Assembly (NCBI RefSeq): GCF_000601455.1
Contig: NZ_AZQP01000018.1
Span: 1-50,262 of the forward strand
Direction of reading: 5' to 3'
Length of the DNA: 50,262 nt
Origin: Fervidicella metallireducens AeB
Lineage (GTDB): Bacteria > Bacillota > Clostridia > Clostridiales > Caloramatoraceae
Shown here: positions 43,833-50,262 of the stretch, piece by piece
Layout of the letters: each line of letters opens with the position of its first letter
Numbering within the stretch: the stretch's first letter is position 1
Position numbers and translations under genes: made by a program
The notes under the pieces: model-generated
Database searches by the model: none
The model's input: only the letters and a program-made list of their open reading frames with translations
Told to the model about the DNA's origin: nothing

Positions 43833-46061
43833 TTAAAGTCTTTGGTGATATGTCCTTTTTATAACCTCCAGCTGTTGTTCTTTAGTTAGTTTGTTAAAAT
43901 TAACTGCGTAACCTGAAACCCTTATGGTTAAATTGGGATATTTGCCTGGATTCTGCATTGCGTCTATCAAAAGTTCTTTATTTATCACATTGACATTTAG
44001 ATGGTGCCCACCTTGAATAAAGTATCCATCAAGAATTGCTATAAGATTTTCAATTCTTGTTTTCATGTCTTTTCCTAGTGTTTCAGGTGTAACTGAAAAT
44101 GTGTTAGATATACCATCTTGACAAACGTCTTTATATGGAATTTTTGCAACTGTATTTAAAGAAGCTATAGCACCATTAAAATCCCTGCCATGGAAAGGAT
44201 TAGCACCTGGAGCAAAAGCTTCTCCTGCCATTCTCCCGTCTGGAGTAGCACCTGTCTTTTTTCCATAAACTATATTAGATGTTATCGTTAATATAGAAAG
44301 TGTGTGTTTTGCATTTCTATAAGTCTTATGTTTTTTTAGTTCTGAGATGAACTTTTTTACGATTTCAACAGCAATGCTATCTACACTATCATCATCATTA
44401 CCATACATTGGATAGTCATTTTCTCTTACAAATTCTACAGCTATACCGTTGTTTCTTTTAACTTTTACCCTTCCATGCTTTATGGCACTAAGTGAGTCTG
44501 CAACTACTGATAGCCCCGCTGCTCCAAATGCCATGTATCTTGTAATATCTGTATCATGCAATGACATAAGAGCTGCTTCATAAGCATATTTATCATGCAT
44601 ATAATGAATCACGTTCATAGTGTTTACATATAACCCTGCAACATATTCTAAGACTTTGTTAAAATTATTCATTACTTCATTAAAGTCTAGTTCACATCCA
44701 TCTATTTCATCTATCCCTGGTACTACCTTAATCCCAGTAACTTCGTCTACCCCTCCATTTATTGCATATAAAAGTGCCTTTGCAAGATTACACCTTGCCC
44801 CAAAAAACTGCATATCCTTTCCCATCCTCATAGCTGATACACAGCAGGCTATTCCATAATCATCTCCATATATTTCTTTCATTAAATCATCATTTTCATA
44901 CTGAATTGAATCTGTTTTAATTGACATTTCTGCTGCGAACCTCTTAAAATTTTCAGGTAAATTTTGGGACCATAGGATAGTAATATTTGGTTCTGGAGAA
45001 GGTCCTAAATTGTTTAATGACTGCAAAAACCTGTATGAAGTTTTTGTAATCAATGTTCTTCCATCAGAGCCCATACCCCCAATAGCTTCTGTAATCCAAT
45101 TAGGATCTCCTGCAAACAGACTATTATATTCAGGTGTTCTAAGATGCCTAACTAGCCTTAACTTTATTATAAATTGATCTATTATTTCCTGGGCTTCTTC
45201 TTCGTCTATTATTCCCCTTTCTAAATCTCTTTCAATATAAATATCAATAAAGGTGCTTGTCCTGCCTAAAGACATCGCTGCACCGTTATTTTCTTTTACG
45301 CCAGCTAAATATCCAAAATACAAAAACTGCACAGCTTCTCTTGCACAACCTGCAGGCTTTGATATGTCAAATCCATAGTTCTTTGCCATATCTTTAATAT
45401 CTTCAAGTGCCCTTATTTGTTCACTTAACTCCTCACGCATTTTGATTAACTCTTCTTCGAAATTTCCTGTTAATTTTATAAAATCCTGTTTCTTGTTTTT
45501 TAATAAAAAATCTATTCCATATAATGGAATCCTGCGAAAATCTCCAATAATTCTGCCCCTTCCATATGCATCAGGAAGACCTGTTAATAAGCCTACTTTT
45601 CTTGCAATTCTCATTTCCTCTGTATACACATCAAAAACGCCTTGGTTATGAGTTTTTCTAATCTTGTTGAATATACCTTTTATTTTACCTGGTAACTCAT
45701 ATCCGTAGGATTTGACTGCTTCTTCTGCACATCTGATTCCGCCATAGGGGTTTAAAATTCTTTTTAATGGCTTATCAGTTTGTAATCCTAATATTACTTC
45801 ATTTTCTCTGTCAATAAATCCTGGGGGGAAACTATTGATTCCTGAAATTCTTTCTGTATCAACATCAACATAGTTTTGCTTCATCTCAATATCAATTAAT
45901 TCCATTGCCTTTTGCCAAACTATTTTAGTTTTATTGCTAGCTGCTGATAGAAAATCTCCATTACCTTCATAGGGTTTATAATTTTTCTGAACAAAATCCC
46001 TCACATCAATATAATTCATCCATTTTCCTTCATTAAAACCTTGCCACTCCTGAAATATCAT
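43833..46061 (-). CDS. pflB: Formate C-acetyltransferase (pyruvate formate-lyase)
   Basis: PFL cleaves pyruvate with CoA to acetyl-CoA and formate in fermenting cells. In clostridia it also feeds one-carbon units to purine synthesis through formate and formyl-tetrahydrofolate. The 742-residue protein has the active-site pair Cys-Cys in [12 protein letters not shown] (about 408-409) and the glycyl-radical site [11 protein letters not shown] with Gly717, 25 residues from the end. N-terminal and barrel segments fit the family. The radical must be installed by PflA, and no activase gene is in the window. The gene has a GGAGG ribosome site and is preceded by a ZTP riboswitch. Confidence 0.96.
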   Translation of the reverse strand: MIFQEWQGFNEGKWMNYIDVRDFVQKNYKPYEGNGDFLSAASNKTKIVWQKAMELIDIEMKQNYVDVDTERISGINSFPPGFIDRENEVILGLQTDKPLKRILNPYGGIRCAEEAVKSYGYELPGKIKGIFNKIRKTHNQGVFDVYTEEMRIARKVGLLTGLPDAYGRGRIIGDFRRIPLYGIDFLLKNKKQDFIKLTGNFEEELIKMREELSEQIRALEDIKDMAKNYGFDISKPAGCAREAVQFLYFGYLAGVKENNGAAMSLGRTSTFIDIYIERDLERGIIDEEEAQEIIDQFIIKLRLVRHLRTPEYNSLFAGDPNWITEAIGGMGSDGRTLITKTSYRFLQSLNNLGPSPEPNITILWSQNLPENFKRFAAEMSIKTDSIQYENDDLMKEIYGDDYGIACCVSAMRMGKDMQFFGARCNLAKALLYAINGGVDEVTGIKVVPGIDEIDGCELDFNEVMNNFNKVLEYVAGLYVNTMNVIHYMHDKYAYEAALMSLHDTDITRYMAFGAAGLSVVADSLSAIKHGRVKVKRNNGIAVEFVRENDYPMYGNDDDSVDSIAVEIVKKFISELKKHKTYRNAKHTLSILTITSNIVYGKKTGATPDGRMAGEAFAPGANPFHGRDFNGAIASLNTVAKIPYKDVCQDGISNTFSVTPETLGKDMKTRIENLIAILDGYFIQGGHHLNVNVINKELLIDAMQNPGKYPNLTIRVSGYAVNFNKLTKEQQLEVIKRTYHQRL

Positions 46062-46103
46062 TTTAAAAACCTCCTAGTCTTGTTGATAACAAATTCAGGA
46101 GTC

Positions 46104-46144
46104 AAAAAAAACACAAGACCACCTGAACTTGCGCCCAGGCGGTC
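46104..46144 (-). terminator. Expression-platform terminator of the ZTP riboswitch
   Basis: On the minus strand GACCGCCTG pairs with CAGGTGGUC-type DNA CAGGTGGTC (one G-U wobble), 46117-46144, followed by GTGTTTTTTTT. The 5' arm contains CCGCCTGGGC, the pseudoknot strand of the aptamer, so ligand binding and terminator formation exclude each other. Confidence 0.9.
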
Positions 46145-46202
46145 GGCATTTCACAATCACACTCCATGTGGTAACTCCACTTCCGCCAGTCATGTGATTG
46201 AA
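46131..46202 (-). ncRNA. ZTP/ZMP (pfl-motif) riboswitch upstream of pflB
   Basis: Read on the minus strand, stem P1 is CAATCACA/TGTGATTG (46193-46200 with 46154-46161). It encloses the conserved ATGACTGGCGG, a hairpin GTGGAGTTACCAC and GGAGTGTG. Downstream is the second conserved half, CCGCCTGGGCGCAA. These two blocks, ACTGGCG and CCGCCTGGGC, are the signature of the pfl RNA motif, which senses ZTP/ZMP, the alarm for 10-formyl-tetrahydrofolate shortage. Its 3' part overlaps a terminator, so ligand binding should turn pflB on. Confidence 0.93.
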
Positions 46203-46224
46203 ACTAAACTAACGCTTTAGGAAA

Positions 46225-46253
46225 AGCATATCATAATATTAATTCCCAGTCAA
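46225..46253 (-). promoter_or_regulatory. Promoter of the ZTP-pflB transcript
   Basis: On the minus strand TTGACT (46248-46253) and TATGCT (46225-46230) are 17 bases apart. Transcription would begin about 15-20 bases before the riboswitch P1 stem. Confidence 0.65.
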
Positions 46254-46309
46254 TACGGTAATTATCGCTATAATGCATACTTTAAAATAAAAATATGTGA
46301 TTTTATTCG

Positions 46310-46432
46310 TCATCTTGCTTTAGGAAGACCTTTAACAGGTTTTTTCATGCCAGATTCAACATCAACTATTACTGGGTTTTCTTCATTTGGCTTATAGGAT
46401 TTATTTTCTTTTATTTTAACTTTTTTCGTCAT
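46310..46432 (-). CDS. 40-residue lysine-rich peptide downstream of hom
   Basis: This tiny gene has a clear ribosome site (GAAAGGAG, eight bases before ATG) and encodes 40 residues, about one quarter lysine, beginning MTKKVKIKENKSYKPNE and ending KPVKGLPKAR. It has no cysteine and no hydrophobic segment. It starts 25 bases after the homoserine dehydrogenase stop on the same strand, so it is probably translated from the same message. No family is recognised. Confidence 0.6.
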   Translation of the reverse strand: MTKKVKIKENKSYKPNEENPVIVDVESGMKKPVKGLPKAR

Positions 46433-46456
46433 ATAATAAACTCCTTTCAACGTGAA

Positions 46457-47491
46457 TTAATACCATTCATTATTATTATTTCTATAAATATTAATTATAT
46501 CCCTTAAAAGTGAAGCTGCAGCTGGAATTGTACCAGAAGCACCACCAACTATCGTTAATTCACCCAGTGTATCTGAATAGTATTTTACTGCTTTATTTTT
46601 ACCTTCCACGTTGTAAAAATCGCTTAAGAAATTTATTTTTTCCAATTTGACAGAAATGTTAACATCATCACCTGTCTTTTCAGCTGTTCCTATTAATTTA
46701 TACCTTTTTCCTTCTTCTTTTGCTTTTTGAATCTTTTCAACAGTAATGTCAGTTATTCCTTGAATGCTTATATCCTCTATTTTTTTGTTAGATTTCATTA
46801 TGACATTAGATAAAATCAAGATTTTTGTTGCTGTGTCAAAGCCTTCAACATCCAAAGTTGGATTAGACTCAGCAATGCCAAGTAACTGTGCAGTTTTTAA
46901 TGCTTCTTCATAACTTACTATTTTGTCTTCCATTTCCTTTAAAATAAAATTTGTGGTACCATTTAGGACTCCTTCTATTTTATATACATCACTTCCAGCT
47001 AATTCAATTATCCCCCCGTTTATAGATGGAAGGGCACCCCCAGTTGTACAGCCTATACCTAATCTGGCCTTATTTCTTTTAGCAATTTCTGCTAATCCAT
47101 GATAATCAATTAAAACTGGGCCCTTATCGGCAGTCACAACGTTTATTCCATAACTCAAAAATTTCTTTATATAAGTAATTCCTGGTTCCCCATTATTTTT
47201 ATTCGTTGGAGTAGCTAAAATAACAGTTTCTATTCCACAAGCTTTAATTAAATCGATAACATCAACATCTTTCTTAAACTCTATATTATTTTCTAACAAC
47301 TGACCATTTTCTAATTCTCCAATTAAATTATTACAATCAATTCCAAATTGACTATAAACAGCTCCCTTTGAATTTGCCACTAAACATAGTTCTAATTCAA
47401 TATTATTCAACAGCAAAAAATTTTTCTTCATAGCAAGCAGCTTAATAAAAGCTTTACCAACATTTCCAACACCTATAAGAGCCAAACGCAT
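46457..47491 (-). CDS. hom: Homoserine dehydrogenase
   Basis: This 344-residue enzyme reduces aspartate semialdehyde to homoserine, toward threonine and methionine. Visible are the NAD(P)-binding IGVGNVGKAF at the N terminus, TADKGPVL with the conserved Lys (near residue 115), IEGVLNGTTNFIL (near 174) and NPTLDVEGFDTATKILILSN (near 213). It lacks the C-terminal ACT domain of the long form, so allosteric threonine control through that domain is absent. It ends with a catalytic-domain tail, ATG start behind GGGGTGA. It follows the PhzF-like gene by 17 bases, suggesting one transcript. Confidence 0.93.
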   Translation of the reverse strand: MRLALIGVGNVGKAFIKLLAMKKNFLLLNNIELELCLVANSKGAVYSQFGIDCNNLIGELENGQLLENNIEFKKDVDVIDLIKACGIETVILATPTNKNNGEPGITYIKKFLSYGINVVTADKGPVLIDYHGLAEIAKRNKARLGIGCTTGGALPSINGGIIELAGSDVYKIEGVLNGTTNFILKEMEDKIVSYEEALKTAQLLGIAESNPTLDVEGFDTATKILILSNVIMKSNKKIEDISIQGITDITVEKIQKAKEEGKRYKLIGTAEKTGDDVNISVKLEKINFLSDFYNVEGKNKAVKYYSDTLGELTIVGGASGTIPAAASLLRDIINIYRNNNNEWY

Positions 47492-47507
47492 GTAATCACC
47501 CCATTTT

Positions 47508-48380
47508 CTACAACAAATTTAATTCTCTCTTGTCAATAACCAAGGCCCTTCCGCCCACTTTAACATTTTTTATTTCATCATTTTCAAAATTTAATGAAAC
47601 CATTATTTCTGATGGCTTATTCATTGAATATCCCTGCTCAAATATCAAATTTCCTGCATTTTCTTTATCAATCAAACCATATTTATATAAATAGCAGCTT
47701 AAAGCACCATTTGAAGTACCAGTTGCTGATTCTTCCGGAATATCATAAAGGGGAGCAAAATTCCTGCAATGAGCTGTAGAATTTAGTTCCGTTTCTAAAG
47801 TGAACAGGTGATACCCAGTCACGTTATACTTTTTACTTATATATGCAATCTTCTTAAAATCAGGTTTGATTTCATTTAAATCCCTCATGCTTCTAATTGG
47901 GACAAATATATCCCTAAGACCAGTTGAAACAACTTGGAGAGGTAAATTGGGAATGAATATATCCTCTTTAACCTTTAATGTATCTGCAACCTCACTTTTA
48001 TCTATTATTTCTCCAAATTTGGGTTCTGTTTGATCCATCAGTATATATCCATCCTTTAATACCTCAATATCCAAAATTCCAGCTTTTGTTTCTTGTTTAA
48101 AAACACCTTTTTCTATTATTTTTTTCTCAGCCATTAAACTAAAAGCTGCTATGGTTGCATGTCCACATAAATCCACCTCGCCATTAGGAGTAAAAAAGTT
48201 CAACTTAAAATCAGCATTCTCTGCTCTTTGAATAAATGCAGTTTCTGAAAACCCTAAATTCGTTGCAATATTCTGCATGATTCTCTCGGATAAATTACCT
48301 GCATCAAGTACTACCCCCGCTGGATTCCCCCCAAATTTTGTTTTTGCAAAGGCATTTACAGTATAAACAACAATCTTCAT
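47508..48380 (-). CDS. PhzF family isomerase-like protein
   Basis: This 290-residue protein is of the PhzF/DAPF-fold family. The family signature pieces are all present: NPAGVVLD (residues 20-27), FSETAFIQ (44-51, the conserved Glu), FTPNGEVDLCGHATIAA near 63, and EESATGTSNGALSCYL near 214. PhzF proper isomerises a phenazine precursor, but there is no phenazine cluster here, and many such genes in Firmicutes have no known substrate. The ATG follows GGGGGATG. It heads a short run with homoserine dehydrogenase. Confidence 0.9.
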   Translation of the reverse strand: MKIVVYTVNAFAKTKFGGNPAGVVLDAGNLSERIMQNIATNLGFSETAFIQRAENADFKLNFFTPNGEVDLCGHATIAAFSLMAEKKIIEKGVFKQETKAGILDIEVLKDGYILMDQTEPKFGEIIDKSEVADTLKVKEDIFIPNLPLQVVSTGLRDIFVPIRSMRDLNEIKPDFKKIAYISKKYNVTGYHLFTLETELNSTAHCRNFAPLYDIPEESATGTSNGALSCYLYKYGLIDKENAGNLIFEQGYSMNKPSEIMVSLNFENDEIKNVKVGGRALVIDKRELNLL

Positions 48381-48420
48381 TATTCATCCCCCATATATCA
48401 CAATATTTTTACTATGGTTC

Positions 48421-49362
48421 TTAGCCATTTATTACGGTAACTACATTGTTATTAAGATAGATAGTAAAATCTTTATAATACATAATTTCAAAAATACCGT
48501 ATTTATTTGAAATAAATTCTGTTCTATCTGGGTTCCCCATGTTTAAAATCAAATCATCCCTTTTCATACCAACATTTAACATTATAATCTTGTCGGTGGT
48601 AGGTTTTTCATTATACAACTGAACCCATTGCTCAGATGGTATATATTTTTCTACTTCAATTTTTATTTCATCTGACAAAGTTCCTTGATAATCTGGATTT
48701 AACTTTGCAACAATTTTTTTAAGTTCCTTTAAATCTATCATGTTAGTTTTTGTCAATTTCTTATCATTTTTTGAACCTTCAATGTTGTTTTGGCTATTTT
48801 TTATAAATAAAAGTAATTCTATATAATTACTTATCTGTTCCTTTTGTGCAGAGTACATCCTTCCATTTACTTCATTTAATTTCTCAATTGCCTTATCATA
48901 GTTTTTCTGCTGTATTAAATTCTTAATCTCATTTAGTGTTTTATCTGTTGCCTCAAACTTTATTTTTTCATTTAATTCCTTTAATTTAAAATTTATTACT
49001 TTTCTTAGTTCCATAATGTCTTTATAGTATTCTGGATTTTTTGCTTCTTTTAATAAAATCTCCTTTTTATCGATATACAATAATGCCTTTTTGTATCCTT
49101 TTACTTCCTCATTATATGTCTCATACTTTTCAAAAAACAGTTTATGAGGGTAAATATAAGAATACAACTCTTCTGAATCTTTATAATGAGTTACTTGTTC
49201 CATTAAATTTAAAGCACTTATCCAATCCCCCTTTACTATATAGTTTTTAGCTTCCTGATATTTATTTTCAGTTACATTGCTGGCATAGAGAAGCATTCCA
49301 AAAATACTAACAAAAGCAACGATTAGAATAGTTAATATAAGCTTTATGAATTTCAAAAACAT
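48421..49362 (-). CDS. Membrane-anchored protein with a C-terminal BamE-like segment
   Basis: I do not recognise this 313-residue protein by name. It has one N-terminal hydrophobic segment (about residues 7-26), then a long Lys/Glu-rich helical part, likely a coiled coil with short repeats of a two-helix kind (residues 35-195; ALNLMEQVTHYKDSEELYSYI is TPR-like). Near the end, LNVGMKRDDLILNMGNPDR followed by a beta-strand-rich tail recalls the SmpA/BamE fold that many Gram-positive lipoprotein-like proteins carry. The bulk probably lies outside. The ATG stands close after GGGGGGG. It is separated by 40 bases from the PhzF gene on the same strand. Confidence 0.65.
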   Translation of the reverse strand: MFLKFIKLILTILIVAFVSIFGMLLYASNVTENKYQEAKNYIVKGDWISALNLMEQVTHYKDSEELYSYIYPHKLFFEKYETYNEEVKGYKKALLYIDKKEILLKEAKNPEYYKDIMELRKVINFKLKELNEKIKFEATDKTLNEIKNLIQQKNYDKAIEKLNEVNGRMYSAQKEQISNYIELLLFIKNSQNNIEGSKNDKKLTKTNMIDLKELKKIVAKLNPDYQGTLSDEIKIEVEKYIPSEQWVQLYNEKPTTDKIIMLNVGMKRDDLILNMGNPDRTEFISNKYGIFEIMYYKDFTIYLNNNVVTVING

Positions 49363-49498
49363 TCCCCCCCTTTGAAATTATGCATTAATTCAACAGCATT
49401 TAATAAAAAAATTCAGTCTGCTTACAAAGTCATGAATAATTATATAAATTTATCTCTCCTTATCTAAATTAGAAATATCTCCTGAGTCTTACATCCTT

Positions 49499-50172
49499 TT
49501 AAATATTTTTTATCTGCCAATCAATAGGATTTTTACCTATGGATATCAGAAAATTATTTGTTTTAGAAAAAGGTTTGCTTCCAAAAAATCCCCTGTTTGC
49601 AGATAAGGGACTTGGATGTGGAGATTTAATTATCAAATGTTGTCTATTGGTTATAATATCAGCTTTTGCCTGAGCATAATTACCCCATAAAATAAATACA
49701 ATGGGGTCTTCTCTTTCATTGAGTATCTTTATAATTTTATCAGTAAATATTTCCCATCCTTTCCCTTTATGTGAATTAGGTTTACCTTCCATAACAGTCA
49801 AAACTGAATTTAGTAACAAAACACCTTGGTCTGCCCAGGATTTTAGATATCCATTATTAGGTATATAGCAGTTTAAATCAGCCTTCAGCTCTTTAAAAAT
49901 ATTTATTAAAGATGGCGGTGGTTGTATACCTGGTTTTACTGAAAAGCTAAGACCATGGGCCTGATTGGGCCATGATAGGGATCTTGTCCTAATATTACAA
50001 CCTTGACATCTGAATATGATGTATAATGCAATGCATTAAATATATCAAATTTATCTGGATAAATTACCTTAGTTTTATACTCACTAATAAGAAACTGTCT
50101 CAGCTTTAAATAGTACTCCTGATTAAATTCATTCTCTAGATAATTCTGCCAATCGTTTTTAAATATCATCAT
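49499..50172 (-). pseudogene. ung: Uracil-DNA glycosylase, frameshifted
   Basis: Ung removes uracil from DNA. The 5' frame (ATG at 50172, GGGTGAT upstream) gives NDWQNYLENEF and the catalytic [11 protein letters not shown]. It then goes out of frame at 49965-49966. The 3' frame continues with [27 protein letters not shown] and [21 protein letters not shown], the expected C-terminal half. Adding one A after GGCCCAA restores [15 protein letters not shown], the normal family sequence, and a full length of 224 residues. As given, the gene is broken; it may be a read error or a true mutation. Confidence 0.92.
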
Positions 50173-50262
50173 TTATATCACCCTAAAGTATTATAACATA
50201 TTTAAAAGACTACATTAATAAAATATTGCGCTATAATGTTTAATGGGTATTTTTTCTTTTTA

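Noticed and set aside
1-50262. CRISPR arrays, tRNA or rRNA genes, prophage
   Set aside because: No regularly spaced repeats, no cloverleaf or GTTCGA-type T-arm with CCA context, and no phage structural genes were found on reading both strands.

Overview
The window is AT-rich, tightly packed DNA from a strictly anaerobic, probably spore-forming low-GC Gram-positive bacterium, most likely of the class Clostridia (Clostridiaceae-like). The reasons are: desulfoferrodoxin, pyruvate formate-lyase, a 2-hydroxyacyl-CoA dehydratase-type protein with its activator, a SleL/YaaH-like LysM-glycoside hydrolase 18 protein, T-box, cobalamin and ZTP riboswitches, strong AGGAGG-type ribosome sites with frequent GTG/TTG starts, and many hairpin plus T-run terminators. 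I see no rRNA, tRNA, CRISPR array, prophage or complete transposon. It reads as ordinary chromosome with a few orphan pieces.

Layout. 0.1-2.3 kb: a THUMP-domain rRNA guanine methyltransferase diverging from a class IV aminotransferase. 2.5-5.7 kb: desulfoferrodoxin, then the complete pabA-pabB-pabC operon for p-aminobenzoate (folate). 5.8-8.3 kb: a small membrane zinc-finger protein, then a terminator-bounded unit of an HgdB-like protein, its ATPase activator and a 59-residue cysteine-rich protein. 8.5-13.3 kb: glycerophosphodiester phosphodiesterase, lysA, an ABC ATPase with no permease, a 50-residue membrane peptide and a MATE exporter. 13.4-16.6 kb (+ strand): a cobalamin riboswitch with its own promoter and terminator controlling a BtuF-BtuC-BtuD-like importer. 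16.7-19.8 kb: a small membrane protein, the LysM-GH18 hydrolase and a SEC-C protein. 19.9-24.4 kb (+ strand): a 44-residue Cys-rich peptide, a T-box leader (specifier AAC) with asnS, a PAP2 phosphatase and a VanW protein. 24.4-29.9 kb: an unknown membrane-anchored protein, an L,D-transpeptidase, an orphan AbiGi-family protein, topB and a second minimal L,D-transpeptidase. 30.0-35.3 kb: a four-gene ABC importer with a DUF3798 binding lipoprotein, a double ATPase and twin permeases. 35.5-43.7 kb: a DUF6438 protein, a frameshifted PocR-PAS histidine kinase, a small protein, recJ, an EamA transporter and a GGDEF/HD-GYP cyclic-di-GMP protein. 43.8-50.2 kb: pflB behind a ZTP riboswitch, a 40-residue peptide, homoserine dehydrogenase, a PhzF-like protein, an unknown membrane-anchored protein and a frameshifted ung.

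How it works together. RNA-based control is prominent: three riboswitch leaders (cobalamin, asparaginyl-tRNA, ZTP), each with a recognisable promoter and an intrinsic terminator that overlaps or follows the sensor. The ZTP switch in front of pflB links formate production to a shortage of 10-formyl-tetrahydrofolate, and the pab operon about 40 kb away supplies the folate precursor. Several envelope genes (two L,D-transpeptidases, VanW, GH18-LysM, PAP2) lie between 17 and 30 kb.

Most worth a second look: the orphan AbiGi protein with a possible ADP-ribosyltransferase-like residue pattern, the HgdB/activator/Cys-rich peptide unit, the ZTP switch on pflB, the DUF3798 importer with a palindromic operator, two genes each broken by loss of one A, several tiny genes, and a pair of related long inverted repeats. 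Start codons were chosen by ribosome-site spacing and often differ from the longest open frame.
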